A DNA stretch of 64,000 nt from Metallosphaera cuprina Ar-4 (lineage in GTDB: Archaea; Thermoproteota; Thermoprotei_A; Sulfolobales; Sulfolobaceae). The DNA is taken from the NCBI RefSeq assembly GCF_000204925.1, contig NC_015435.1:1319160-1383159 (forward strand), read 5' to 3'. Positions 25,359-33,829 of the stretch are shown here, piece after piece; within the stretch, counting starts at the first letter, position 1; the number at the start of each line of letters is the position of its first letter. The notes beneath the pieces are model-generated. The model saw only the letters and a list, made by a program, of their open reading frames with translations. It had not been told where the DNA came from and ran no database searches. A program made the translations under genes and the position numbers.

Positions 25359-26137
25359 TCTAATCTGCGTGAGATATATTTCATTGCTTCCCTTAATGTG
25401 TCTTTATTGTCATAGTTTTGAACTATTTCCATTATCTCCTCTTCTCTCATTTTCTTAACGTTTATCACTTCGTTCTTTAGCGCCGGTATAGCTCTAATTA
25501 TATTATCCGTGATTGTGACCGTCGCTTTCATTGACGTTCTAGATAGCGGATTAAGGTCAATGGCTATCACTTTCTTCCCCATTTTGGTTAGCGCCTCTGT
25601 CCTATCCCCATCTTCCAGAGCTACTAAAACTACGTCCGCACTAAATATACCTTCCTTGCTTACTCGCCTTCTCTCGCTAAATAACTCCTGGATCGTCTCT
25701 GATGCGTTTTCTCCTACACCTAATACCTCTTGTGCTCCTGCCTCCCTTAGGACCTTAGCTATCGCTCTCTCCCTTTTCTCGTCTCTATAAAATAAGTTCA
25801 CTTCAAGCTTAGCTGGTATAGCTTTAGACAATTCTACAACTTCTCTCGGTACTAACGCAGCCACATTTCCGTTCACTGAGATTACGGGGTTCCTAGCCTT
25901 AACTAAAAGGAGTGCGGCGTATCTAATTGCTTTCTTTGCAAAGTCACGCGTCTGTTCGCCTATGAGATAATCGAAACATTCTCCTCTACCTTGAGCTATC
26001 AAACCTTGTGGAACTACCACGTCTTCCTCCATCGCTTCAACCAGTCTCTCCCTAACTAATATTGAGTCTCTCCTAGGATGGTTCTCAGGGACTATTCCAC
26101 GTAAGCTCCTCTTTTCGCGATCCTGTGCCTTATCCAT
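25337..26137 (-). CDS. 4-phosphopantoate-beta-alanine ligase (archaeal phosphopantothenate synthetase), 266 aa
   Basis: Archaeal COG1701 enzyme that joins 4-phosphopantoate and beta-alanine using ATP, replacing bacterial PanC. Diagnostic runs are [55 protein letters not shown] and [10 protein letters not shown]. Its only standard start is ATG 26137, overlapping the pantoate kinase gene by 46 bases and giving a slightly long N-terminus. The family core begins near residue 16, so a shorter non-ATG start (an ATA behind GAGGAG) is conceivable. Operon partner of pantoate kinase. Confidence 0.93.
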   Translation of the reverse strand: MDKAQDREKRSLRGIVPENHPRRDSILVRERLVEAMEEDVVVPQGLIAQGRGECFDYLIGEQTRDFAKKAIRYAALLLVKARNPVISVNGNVAALVPREVVELSKAIPAKLEVNLFYRDEKRERAIAKVLREAGAQEVLGVGENASETIQELFSERRRVSKEGIFSADVVLVALEDGDRTEALTKMGKKVIAIDLNPLSRTSMKATVTITDNIIRAIPALKNEVINVKKMREEEIMEIVQNYDNKDTLREAMKYISRRLDQLSLDL

Positions 26138-26835
26138 GATTCGGATTCAGGTTCCCCAAATTTAAGTATTAACCCCTTCTTTCTGAACGAATTAGGGTAC
26201 TTGCTTTCAAATCCTAAAAGCTCTGTGAATCTTTTAGATACACTAAAAAATCTTTCTAAGGTAGGATTTTGCAAAAAATCTTGGATCAACTCGAACGATA
26301 CATCAAGCGGTTTCAATATAGTTGTAGTAGGTAAGGACTCAATAGGCAAAGAATAAATATTGTCGCTATCTATAGGGAACGATCTTACCACTCCGTAAGG
26401 AGGGAATCCAGGTTTCTCCCTATACACAATATTTTTCCCAAAGTATTGAGACACTATGTCACCTAAGCCGTTCTTTGCTATTATCTCGCTCTTATGAGCC
26501 TCCAAGACCGCTAAATAAGGATCGATTCCTTTTATCTCTGAGGCACCCAAAGCGTAAGCTAGACTTATCGACGCGCTTAATCCATATCCATATCCAAGAG
26601 GAACTCCTGTCTCAATCTCCACTTTAACCTTTCCTAATTTTCTAGATAAGTATTCTACGTTGTCTAGCCTAACTTTTTCCCCATTTATGAGGATCCCTTC
26701 ACCATTCCCAACTTTAGCGTATGAGAATGGTTCTAGTAATACGGTAATCCCTATTGAGCCCGATTGAGCTAAGTCTTCGGCTAAGTACGGATACCAAACG
26801 CCGGAAACACTCAAAGGTATTAGAACGTCAACCAT
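26092..26835 (-). CDS. Pantoate kinase (archaeal GHMP type), 247 aa
   Basis: GHMP-superfamily kinase (COG1829) producing 4-phosphopantoate, the archaeal alternative to PanK after pantothenate. Features: the N-terminal strand [13 protein letters not shown], the glycine-rich ATP loop [18 protein letters not shown] near residue 80, and a [12 protein letters not shown] motif. About 50 residues shorter than many homologues. First gene of the PoK-PPS operon. Transcription is probably leaderless from the shared AT palindrome at 26852-26867. Confidence 0.92.
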   Translation of the reverse strand: MVDVLIPLSVSGVWYPYLAEDLAQSGSIGITVLLEPFSYAKVGNGEGILINGEKVRLDNVEYLSRKLGKVKVEIETGVPLGYGYGLSASISLAYALGASEIKGIDPYLAVLEAHKSEIIAKNGLGDIVSQYFGKNIVYREKPGFPPYGVVRSFPIDSDNIYSLPIESLPTTTILKPLDVSFELIQDFLQNPTLERFFSVSKRFTELLGFESKYPNSFRKKGLILKFGEPESESWIRHRIAKRGAYVE

Positions 26836-26851
26836 TTAGGGTCTTAAGAGT

Positions 26852-26867
26852 AGTATATTTAAATACT
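26852..26867. promoter_or_regulatory. Bidirectional near-palindromic TATA element
   Basis: AGTATATTTAAATACT is nearly self-complementary. It lies about 25 nt from the pantoate kinase ATG (26835) on one side and 29 nt from the FAD/Fe-S gene ATG (26889) on the other. One TATA element could thus serve two divergent leaderless transcripts. Confidence 0.55.
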
Positions 26868-26888
26868 ATAAATCCTAGTTGTCCTCGA

Positions 26889-29138
26889 ATGCTATTAGAC
26901 GCTTCGATCTTCAGTAGGGCTTTAGCTATCATGGGACCGGGCAATATAAAGAAACAGTTAATCCAAGAGGAGACTGAGGTAATACTAGGAAAGGGGACCT
27001 CTATGTCAGGCACGATTATCCAATATTTGAAACCCAGGCCCGTTTCGGCCCCATCTCGTTTTGGGGATGGAAGCGTATATAAGATAGTTGAAAGTAACGG
27101 TCCCTTCGCTAAACTTCTCGTGCCTTCTGGTGTTACCTTTAAAGACCTTATCGACAAGACGAGCGAAGAAGGCCTTTTTCCAGCTCTGTTCCCTTTATAT
27201 CTGCTTGGAACTGTAGGAGGCTTTACAGCGACCAACGGTTCAGGTTTCGGGAGCTACAAGTTCGGTTTCGTAAATTTTAAGAAAAAGGTTTACGAGTTTG
27301 AAGATAAGTTAAACGTAAACCTTCTCGCTGTAAATTATTCTGAATTAATTGAAACTAAAGAGGAGTCTAAGTTCGCGTGGGCGGGGATTATAAGGGATGG
27401 AGCAGCGTCTTATTACGTTCCTTCCATATACTCCTCTTTAGTAAATAAAAAGGAAAGCACAATAGACACAAGGGAACTGATTAAGGACGTATCTACCTCT
27501 ATTGAGAAGTCGATAAAAAGGGATGAGATACCGATATGCTTAAGATCAGAAGAGTTTGTGGAAGTGCCAAAAATCAATTTTATTTTAGGATATATAATAA
27601 ATTATAACTCACCGTCCAGGATGATAGTTAGATGCGGCAGTGTGCCTAAAGAAGCTCTGGACGATACGTTCGACTTCCTGAAAAAGAACCCTAAAGTTCT
27701 ACCTTTCCCCAATCTGCAGAGTTACTCTGAGGTACACAAGTTAATTCTACAAAAATTTGAAAACAAGGTGAAGGTGCCAAAGTACGCTAATTCAATTAAA
27801 GTAGAGTATGAGGAGTCGTTGAAGTGTGTAAATTGTGGGAAGTGCCTAGATTCTTGTCTAGCTTATAACTTAACTCGTGACTTCGCACGTTCTCCACCTG
27901 GTAAATTCAGCAGGCTAGTCACAGAAGAAACTGCATTTGAGCCCTGCTTTGGGTGTATGAATTGCCAGGAAGCTTGTCCAGTAGGAGTTCAGATTTCGTC
28001 AATAACAGAGGCATTACCTCGCATAAACGAGAATAGGAAAGTGAGACAGATTGATACTCCTTCCATTCCCTCAAGGTTAAAGGAGATGGAGAAGGCCATC
28101 GATAGTAAATACAGAAACAGACCTCCTGTTATGCTCTTTGTGGGATGTGCCTCAAAGTACGATGTTCAAGGAGTTGAAGGTTTTCTTCAATTCCTCACAG
28201 ATGAAGGAGAAAAACTTTCATCGTCCCCCAGAGTTAAGATCATAGATGGTACCTGCTGCGGTTACGACAAATACATTTCAGGAAATCTGGAGGACGCTAA
28301 ATCAGACGTCATGAAAATTAAGGAACTAAAGGATAAGTTAGGCCTACAAGCAGTATATTTCCTCTGCCCTGAGGGGTTATACGTATACAATAAACTTAGC
28401 GGAGAAAAGGGGGTGTTAGCCTTTGAATTTCTCAAAGATAAGATAAAGGGACCAGTGCATGTGGGTTGTTGGGCTAGAAAACTAGGGTTCTCTGGAGACG
28501 ACACCGAATGTGCAGGTTCATATATGACCTCTTATTACGGCTGGTTAGTTCAGATGAAGACGAAGCAAGCTCTCACTCTCTGTCCTTTCTCCACGTGGAA
28601 GTTTAACACTGTATCAGTTTACGCTTCCTTTGTTAAAAAGGAGGCTAGTAAGCTAACGCCTATGAACGTCGAGGTTAATGAGGAGATGATTGTAAACATG
28701 ATTAAAGACGCTTTGAAGGACGCCATATATTTGTCAGTTGATGACATTGCGGAGAGAGTGAACTCATGGAGTTTAGGAGGAAAATCCTACTTTGTACTAC
28801 TTTCAATACCTGTGGTTAGGAAACGGTTTTTGAATCTATTGACTCAGAAATTGGCTACTAATAAGGAAATAAAGAGTTATTTTACAAATATAGCAACAAA
28901 CCAACTAAACTTGCAGGAAAAGGCTAACAGATGGAGTGAGATAGTTAACAGCATGAATTTCGATCAGCTTACTGACGAGCTTATAAAGAGAGTAGAGGCT
29001 TCAGAGAAGTTAGAATACGAATCAAGGAGCATCGTAGGGAGGTCTGAATTCAGGGCCGCTTTACTAAACGATGTTTTGAAAAAGGTTGTCATTCCTCCGA
29101 TCATCAGAGACGTGATAGATGAAATTGTTTACATGTGA
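26889..29138 (+). CDS. GlcD-GlcF-like fused FAD and iron-sulfur oxidoreductase, 749 aa
   Basis: Fusion of a PCMH-type FAD domain with a GlpC/GlcF-like Fe-S domain, as in glycolate or D-lactate dehydrogenases. The FAD loop is LGKGTSMSG, and GTVGGFTATNGSGFGS follows. Two 4Fe-4S motifs are at about 312 (CVNCGKCLDSC) and 352 (CFGCMNCQEACPVG). CCG-type Cys motifs include GTCCGY near 454 and GCWARK. A ~170-residue helical C-terminus is unusual. Likely passes electrons from an alpha-hydroxy acid to the quinone pool. Start set at ATG 26889 by TATA spacing; an open frame further upstream is antisense to pantoate kinase. Confidence 0.8.
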   Translation: MLLDASIFSRALAIMGPGNIKKQLIQEETEVILGKGTSMSGTIIQYLKPRPVSAPSRFGDGSVYKIVESNGPFAKLLVPSGVTFKDLIDKTSEEGLFPALFPLYLLGTVGGFTATNGSGFGSYKFGFVNFKKKVYEFEDKLNVNLLAVNYSELIETKEESKFAWAGIIRDGAASYYVPSIYSSLVNKKESTIDTRELIKDVSTSIEKSIKRDEIPICLRSEEFVEVPKINFILGYIINYNSPSRMIVRCGSVPKEALDDTFDFLKKNPKVLPFPNLQSYSEVHKLILQKFENKVKVPKYANSIKVEYEESLKCVNCGKCLDSCLAYNLTRDFARSPPGKFSRLVTEETAFEPCFGCMNCQEACPVGVQISSITEALPRINENRKVRQIDTPSIPSRLKEMEKAIDSKYRNRPPVMLFVGCASKYDVQGVEGFLQFLTDEGEKLSSSPRVKIIDGTCCGYDKYISGNLEDAKSDVMKIKELKDKLGLQAVYFLCPEGLYVYNKLSGEKGVLAFEFLKDKIKGPVHVGCWARKLGFSGDDTECAGSYMTSYYGWLVQMKTKQALTLCPFSTWKFNTVSVYASFVKKEASKLTPMNVEVNEEMIVNMIKDALKDAIYLSVDDIAERVNSWSLGGKSYFVLLSIPVVRKRFLNLLTQKLATNKEIKSYFTNIATNQLNLQEKANRWSEIVNSMNFDQLTDELIKRVEASEKLEYESRSIVGRSEFRAALLNDVLKKVVIPPIIRDVIDEIVYM

Positions 29139-29701
29139 AACCTATGATAGGAGTAATAGTCTTAGCTGCGGGTGAGGGATCTAGATTCGGAAAAAATAAG
29201 TTATTGGCTGACCTAAAGGGAAAGCCAGTCCTGAAGTGGGTATTGGAGTCTTTACCTAATCAAAGGGTAATTGTGGCGGGGAGATACGCTAAAGAAATAA
29301 TCCAATCTTTTCCGGATGAGGTAATTGTGTACAATCCCTGGTGGAGAGATGGTATTTCGTCGTCCTTAAAACTCGGATTAAAGTTTTTTACCAACACTGA
29401 AGGAATTTTAGTGGCCCTGGGCGATATGCCACTAATTACAAAGGAAACTGTGAGGAGAATTATAAATGGTTTCTCTCAAGAATGCCAAGCGGTAGTTCCT
29501 GTACACGATGGGCAGTGGGGGAACCCAGTATTAATATCAAATAAACTTTATTCTAAAATAAGAGATATAAAGGGAGATGTGGGAGCTAAAGTTATATTGA
29601 AACAAACCGAAGGAGTATGTTTTGTGGAGTGCGGAAATGAAATACTTATTGACGTTGATACAGAGGCTGATTTAGTCGAAGTTTCTCGGCTGCTGCCTTG
29701 A
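29135..29701 (+). CDS. MocA-like molybdopterin cytidylyltransferase / NTP transferase, 188 aa
   Basis: MobA/MocA-type nucleotidyltransferase with the NTP-binding signature [16 protein letters not shown], metal-binding LGDMPL near residue 94, and QWGNPVLIS. MocA adds CMP to molybdopterin for the xanthine-oxidase/CO-dehydrogenase family. The converging genes are exactly such enzyme subunits, which makes MocA more likely than MobA. GTG start overlaps the preceding stop (GTGA); an in-frame ATG at 29144 is the alternative. Its 3' end overlaps the small-subunit gene by 56 bases, antisense. Confidence 0.82.
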   Translation: MKPMIGVIVLAAGEGSRFGKNKLLADLKGKPVLKWVLESLPNQRVIVAGRYAKEIIQSFPDEVIVYNPWWRDGISSSLKLGLKFFTNTEGILVALGDMPLITKETVRRIINGFSQECQAVVPVHDGQWGNPVLISNKLYSKIRDIKGDVGAKVILKQTEGVCFVECGNEILIDVDTEADLVEVSRLLP

Positions 29702-30158
29702 TAGCTTCGACTATATTTTGATATCCAGTACATCTACATAGGTTACCAGATATCCCTTCTCTGATCTCCTCCTCAGTTGGATTAGGGTTCTCCTTTAGGA
29801 GCCATACGCTTTGCATTATCATTCCTGGTGTACAGTAACCACATTGTAACGCGTGCTTGTCCCAGAAGGCCTCTTGCACTGGGTGAAGTTGCCCATTTTG
29901 AGCTAAGCCCTCAACTGTTTGAATCTCAGTATTATTTGCCTCTACAGCAAGTAAAGTGCACGACTTTACACTCTTCCCGTTAAGTAGGATAGTGCATGCG
30001 CCACAGTTCGATGTATCACACCCTATGTGTACTCCCGTGAAACCTAACTCTCTGAGGACGTGCACAAGTAACCTTCTAGGTTCCACCTCAGTTTCTATTT
30101 GTTTTCCGTTTACTTTGAAGCTTATTTTCACTTTTTGGTCTTTTTCATATATTTTCAT
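29646..30158 (-). CDS. cutC: Molybdo-hydroxylase small [2Fe-2S] subunit (CutC/CoxS type), 170 aa
   Basis: Electron-transfer subunit of a xanthine-oxidase-family enzyme. In Sulfolobus this type belongs to glyceraldehyde oxidoreductase. First cluster cysteines are 47, 52, 55 and 67 ([11 protein letters not shown] ... SC). Second cluster cysteines are 106, 109, 141 and 143 (CGYC ... CRC). A strong GAGGTGA ribosome-binding site at 30165-30171 contains the stop of the upstream FAD-subunit gene, 6 nt before the ATG, so the two are coupled. The ~13 C-terminal residues lie antisense to mocA. Confidence 0.92.
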   Translation of the reverse strand: MKIYEKDQKVKISFKVNGKQIETEVEPRRLLVHVLRELGFTGVHIGCDTSNCGACTILLNGKSVKSCTLLAVEANNTEIQTVEGLAQNGQLHPVQEAFWDKHALQCGYCTPGMIMQSVWLLKENPNPTEEEIREGISGNLCRCTGYQNIVEAIKAAAEKLRLNQPLYQRQ

Positions 30159-30164
30159 AACTTT

Positions 30165-31001
30165 TCACCTCTTGTACGCATCAAGAAGGGCCCTCTTCGT
30201 CATGACTTTAGTCATTTTCTTTTTATATTCAGAGCTTCCTCTTATGTCTGAAGTTGGATTAGCGTATTCCATAGCTTTGGTAGACGCTTCCTCCAATAGC
30301 TTGTCATCTAATGATCTATCAAGAAGCATCTTCTCAGCCTCATAGGCTCTTACAGCCTTGTTGTTTACAGCAGTGAGTCCTATCCTCACGTCCTTTATCA
30401 CTCCAGATTCCTTCCTCATCAACACTGCTACCCCTACTATGGCGAAGTCTCCTGCCCTTCTCTCCAATTTCTTATACGAATATGTGTAACCTGAGAAGTC
30501 TGGGACGATGATCTCCTTGACTAAATCACCTGGATTGAGATCAGGTGAGAACATATCCTTTGCGAAGTCCTTGAAAGGTTCTTCTCTCTCCCCCTTCACG
30601 CCCTTTATTTTCACAGTGGCGTCCATGGCTATTAGAGAGGCTGGATAGTCAGCTGAGGGATCTAGGTGTGATATAACACCTCCTATCGTACCCATGTTTC
30701 TAACTTGGGGATCTGCCACAGTTGAGGCGGCCTCACTCAGGAGAGGCAAGTTAGATTTTAAGATCTCATAATGAGTTGTTAAGGCTCCTATTCTGATCCT
30801 TTTTTGCTCGTTAACAAGATAGTGCAACTCATTTAATCCTTTCAATTCTACAAGATAAGAAGGTCTCAATATCCTCAATTTTAACATTGGAATCAAACTA
30901 TGCCCACCTGCTAAGGCCTTAGCGTCCTCGTGCTCGCTCAGAAATTCGTTAACCTCGTCTATACTATCTGGTATAACATATCCAAACTTAGGCGGATACA
31001 T
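30165..31001 (-). CDS. cutB: Molybdo-hydroxylase FAD subunit (CutB/CoxM type), 278 aa
   Basis: Medium subunit with the FAD-binding motifs AGGHSLIPMLKLR (about 32-44) and TIGGVISHLDPSADYPA (about 104-120). Full length for CoxM/CutB. Leaderless: a TATA box at 31021-31030 is centred about 25 nt before the ATG. The operon here is only cutB-cutC. The ~80-kDa molybdenum-binding large subunit is not in this window, so it must be encoded elsewhere, as seen for some Sulfolobales. Confidence 0.92.
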   Translation of the reverse strand: MYPPKFGYVIPDSIDEVNEFLSEHEDAKALAGGHSLIPMLKLRILRPSYLVELKGLNELHYLVNEQKRIRIGALTTHYEILKSNLPLLSEAASTVADPQVRNMGTIGGVISHLDPSADYPASLIAMDATVKIKGVKGEREEPFKDFAKDMFSPDLNPGDLVKEIIVPDFSGYTYSYKKLERRAGDFAIVGVAVLMRKESGVIKDVRIGLTAVNNKAVRAYEAEKMLLDRSLDDKLLEEASTKAMEYANPTSDIRGSSEYKKKMTKVMTKRALLDAYKR

Positions 31002-31020
31002 AACCTTACTTAAATGACGT

Positions 31021-31030
31021 CATATAAATA
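31021..31030 (-). promoter_or_regulatory. TATA box of cutB
   Basis: On the minus strand TATTTATATG, centred about 25 nt before the cutB ATG at 31001, right after the stop of the YHS gene. It predicts a leaderless cutBC transcript. Confidence 0.6.
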
Positions 31031-31041
31031 TTTTTCATAAT

Positions 31042-31179
31042 TCACGGTTTGATGTATTTTTCTGGTCGTTTCTTGAACTCAGCCATACACATAGGACTAC
31101 AGAAGTAGTACGTCTTACCCTTGTATACATAGGTGTAATTTGAAGTCTTAATCTCCTCATTACATACAGGGTCCTTCAT
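31042..31179 (-). CDS. YHS/TRASH-domain metal-binding protein, 45 aa
   Basis: A 45-codon frame starting [10 protein letters not shown], with [23 protein letters not shown] downstream. It is a single YHS domain: Cys6, Cys27 and Cys31 form the usual treble-clef-like metal site. YHS proteins bind heavy metals or copper and often accompany P-type ATPases or metalloenzymes. It begins 18 bases after the SUMT gene on the same strand and lies just upstream of cutBC, so it could belong to the siroheme unit or serve the molybdoenzyme. Confidence 0.8.
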   Translation of the reverse strand: MKDPVCNEEIKTSNYTYVYKGKTYYFCSPMCMAEFKKRPEKYIKP

Positions 31180-31197
31180 GATTACGTCCTTATCACA

Positions 31198-31923
31198 CTA
31201 TTGGTATTTCCATAATTTATTTCTTAACTTTACCACCTCTCCAATGACGATTATTGTAGGTGGAGAGACTCCGTGTTCTTTCACGCACGAGTCCATATTA
31301 CCAATGACACACTCGATAACTCTTTGAAACGGGGTAGTTCCTCTCTCAATCAGCGCAACGGGTTCATTGATATCCCTCACTTGAAGGAGGACCTTCTTGA
31401 TCTCATCAATTTTTGATACACCCATCATTATGATCAAGGTTCCCTTCTTCGGAATGTAATTTACGTCAATACTTGAACCATCAGCTTTTGATCCGGTGAG
31501 AACGGTAAACCCTGAAGAGAACCATCTAGAGGTAATTGGAATTCCAGCATAACTAGGGACGGCTATAGCGCTCGTAACTCCTGGAACTACTTCGCATTCC
31601 ACACCCCTCTCAAGCAAAAACGAACACTCCTCTTCACCTCTACCGAAAACGTAAGGATCTCCTCCTTTTAATCTCACAACAAGTTTACCTTCAAGCGCCC
31701 TCTTAAGCAGCATCTCATTTATTGAATGCTGAGTTAACGCTTCACCCAAGTTCTTACCTGCGTATATGAGTTCGGCATCTTTCCTGGCGAACTTCAGTAG
31801 CTCCTCTGAGACCAGCCTATCGTACACCACTACGTCGCATGTGCTTAGTAACTGCAAACCTTTCACTGTGATCAGCCCTGGATCTCCAGGACCGGCTCCA
31901 ACGAGGACAACCCTTCCTTTCAT
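31198..31923 (-). CDS. cobA: Uroporphyrinogen-III C-methyltransferase (SUMT), 241 aa
   Basis: SAM-dependent methylation of uroporphyrinogen III at C2 and C7 to precorrin-2, the branch point to siroheme and cobalamin. Motifs: VVLVGAGPGDPGLITVKG at the N-terminus, YDRLVS, VRLKGGDPYVFGRGEEE near residue 85, and VPGVTSAIAVPSYAGIPITSR near 110. Single-domain length (no CysG fusion). Methylmalonyl-CoA mutase, encoded further along, needs B12, so this step supports it. Confidence 0.95.
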   Translation of the reverse strand: MKGRVVLVGAGPGDPGLITVKGLQLLSTCDVVVYDRLVSEELLKFARKDAELIYAGKNLGEALTQHSINEMLLKRALEGKLVVRLKGGDPYVFGRGEEECSFLLERGVECEVVPGVTSAIAVPSYAGIPITSRWFSSGFTVLTGSKADGSSIDVNYIPKKGTLIIMMGVSKIDEIKKVLLQVRDINEPVALIERGTTPFQRVIECVIGNMDSCVKEHGVSPPTIIVIGEVVKLRNKLWKYQ

Positions 31924-32034
31924 TCCTCAGAAATTAGATAAGCTAGCCTAATAAAGTATAATACGATAAAGAAAATATTGAGTGATTGAAACCTGGAGAG
32001 ATGAGTTTAAACTACCTAAAGGGAACAGTGGTCT

Positions 32035-32067
32035 AACTTAGAGCGACTCGACGTCTCTTTCTAAGTT
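32035..32067. other. Intergenic inverted repeat (possible RNA hairpin)
   Basis: AACTTAGA (32035-32042) and TCTAAGTT (32060-32067) are perfect 8-bp complementary arms, with GAG/CTC able to extend pairing inward. It lies in the 181-base gap upstream of cobA and downstream of the membrane-protein gene. It could be a 3'-end structure of the latter or a protein-binding site. Confidence 0.35.
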
Positions 32068-32104
32068 CTGAACTTTACGTCAGTTAGGCTACAATTGTAA
32101 AGCG

Positions 32105-32695
32105 TTAAATAGCGTTAATTCTCTTTACTATGTAGACTCCGAATAATATACCCTCAAGTAATTTTATACCGTAGACAAGGATGATGACGTCGTTAAGTAG
32201 GACTGTCTGAGAAATGTAGAACAGCATAGAATCTATGTATAGAAGTAAAATGAAGAAAAGGTCTGCTCCGAAGCCCAGTGAATACAAAATGAACTTCTCC
32301 ATGAATCTGAGAGAGGGTATAACGTATCCTATAACGAATCCGCCAATGACTTGAAAAAGGAATGCCACAACGAAAAAGAACTGATCCCTCAAGGAAATAG
32401 CGAAGACTTGAGGAGTAAACCAAGGGATCAGAAGTGCAATGCCTAGAGTTATCAACAACCAAGCTCTTTTCCTCAGTAGTAGTGAAGTTACGGGTACCTT
32501 TTCGTTATCCTGATCCTCTATGTATCTATCCTGAGGAGTGGAGCTGTGAATTACGTACCAGCCTAAGAGAGCCCCCGAAATGATAGGTCCTTGATAAGAT
32601 ATCAGGCGAAGTAGAGGATCTCCTAGTATGTACACGAGAGCGGACACGAACAACAGGGAAATCCCTATGTATTTTCCTAGGTTAAGATAATTCAT
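32105..32695 (-). CDS. Six-helix membrane protein, 196 aa, unknown
   Basis: Six hydrophobic segments are visible (about 9-26, 35-50, 78-93, 100-125, 134-155 and 163-188), with an acidic loop (DRYIEDQDNEK) after the second. No transporter motif is recognisable. It begins 7 bases after the TusA-like gene, which in turn follows the SIS gene by 7 bases, so the three form a tight operon. Confidence 0.6.
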   Translation of the reverse strand: MNYLNLGKYIGISLLFVSALVYILGDPLLRLISYQGPIISGALLGWYVIHSSTPQDRYIEDQDNEKVPVTSLLLRKRAWLLITLGIALLIPWFTPQVFAISLRDQFFFVVAFLFQVIGGFVIGYVIPSLRFMEKFILYSLGFGADLFFILLLYIDSMLFYISQTVLLNDVIILVYGIKLLEGILFGVYIVKRINAI

Positions 32696-32701
32696 CTAGT
32701 A

Positions 32702-32944
32702 TCACGGTAAACTAATTGTGAATACCACCTTCCCGTCCTCGATTTTCTTCTCGATCAACTTAACACCCTGTTCGCTCATAGCCGCTACCCACATTTCAAC
32801 TTGATCCACTTGAACTCCTGGAGTTGCAACGACTTTAATGTTCCTATTCCCTCCTTTCTCCAGCCAGGTCTTCATGAGAGTCACTGCAGGCGAGTTCGCT
32901 CCACAACCTCCTGATTGCTTAGTTAAATCAACCTCCTCTGACAT
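32702..32944 (-). CDS. TusA/SirA-like small protein, 80 aa
   Basis: Two-layer alpha/beta plan similar to TusA sulfur carriers: a helix after a GGCGANSPAVTLMKTWLEKG segment, a strand NIKVVATPG, a helix VDQVEMWVAAMSEQG and strands KLIEKK and KVVFTISLP. The TusA CPxP active motif is not standard: here a single Cys15 in GCGANSP occupies that place, so persulfide carriage is plausible but unproven. Second gene of a three-gene operon. Confidence 0.5.
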   Translation of the reverse strand: MSEEVDLTKQSGGCGANSPAVTLMKTWLEKGGNRNIKVVATPGVQVDQVEMWVAAMSEQGVKLIEKKIEDGKVVFTISLP

Positions 32945-32951
32945 TGCTGTT

Positions 32952-33773
32952 CTAATATATCAACTTGGAGCTGATCCTTAATACCTTTTCGTTTTCTAAA
33001 AAGTAGATCTTGTCCCAATTTCTCTCTTTCATCTCCTGAATTAAAGATAAAATCATAGTCTCTGCATTACAGAGAGAGGTCTTACATTCGGTGAGGATAA
33101 ACTTCTCACGATCCTCATTACTCAAGTCCAGTTCCCTAGGATCTCCAGACGAGAAAACGATTACGTTTCTCCCTCCTGAGGAGAAAATTGGAGAGTGAAG
33201 GAACTGCTCCAGCCTCTCAGCGTTAGCCTGCTCTCCAAAGACCTCAGCCATCTTTAGCCATGCGAAGTACGCAATTCCAAAGTTCTCCGATTTCCCTACA
33301 AAGAAAGGATTTCTTCCAAGTTTGATCGGCTTAGAAATTTCCTCTGGTTCTGTGTATCCACCCAACGCGTAGAGGACCTTCAACGTAGCTACAAATGATA
33401 GGGTGCCAGGAAGTCTCTGATTATGTACGTAAGGGATCTCAATTATTTCGTTAGCTAGAGATGAGATGATAGAACTGGGGTTCGCTGTAACTAGGAGGAT
33501 ATTTGACCTTCTGTAAAACGCCTTCATCAGGTGCTGGTAGACCTTAGGCTTTCCAGAAACTGAGACAACAATCAGGTTATCTGGAGGTTCCCAATCTAAC
33601 AGTTCATAAGGATCTACACATCTAAATTTACCTCTGCTCTTGCCTTCTAGGGTTAAACAGGCCGCATACGAGTCCCCTGCTCCAGTAACAACTCCGTGAT
33701 CAAGTACAATCTTTATTTTTGGTCTGATCTTGTGTATTTCTCTAGCCTCTTTTTCCAACAGTTCTATGGCCAT
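32952..33773 (-). CDS. SIS-domain sugar-phosphate isomerase/binding protein, 273 aa
   Basis: SIS-fold protein: TGAGDSYAACLTLEG near residue 30 is the first phosphosugar-binding loop, VVSVSGKPKVYQHLM the second, and LLVTANPSS follows. It lacks the glutaminase domain of GlmS and resembles archaeal phosphoglucose/phosphosugar SIS proteins. Specificity is unclear. First gene of the SIS / TusA-like / membrane operon, and divergent from the amidohydrolase-like gene. Confidence 0.75.
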   Translation of the reverse strand: MAIELLEKEAREIHKIRPKIKIVLDHGVVTGAGDSYAACLTLEGKSRGKFRCVDPYELLDWEPPDNLIVVSVSGKPKVYQHLMKAFYRRSNILLVTANPSSIISSLANEIIEIPYVHNQRLPGTLSFVATLKVLYALGGYTEPEEISKPIKLGRNPFFVGKSENFGIAYFAWLKMAEVFGEQANAERLEQFLHSPIFSSGGRNVIVFSSGDPRELDLSNEDREKFILTECKTSLCNAETMILSLIQEMKERNWDKIYFLENEKVLRISSKLIY

Positions 33774-33829
33774 AACATACTAAATTTATATAAGGGCTTA
33801 ATTCCCGTTACGGTTAGGTAGTATCAATC

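Noticed and set aside
26754-26888. 45-codon N-terminal extension of the FAD/Fe-S gene
   Set aside because: It would run antisense through the pantoate kinase start and both promoters. ATG 26889 has correct TATA spacing.
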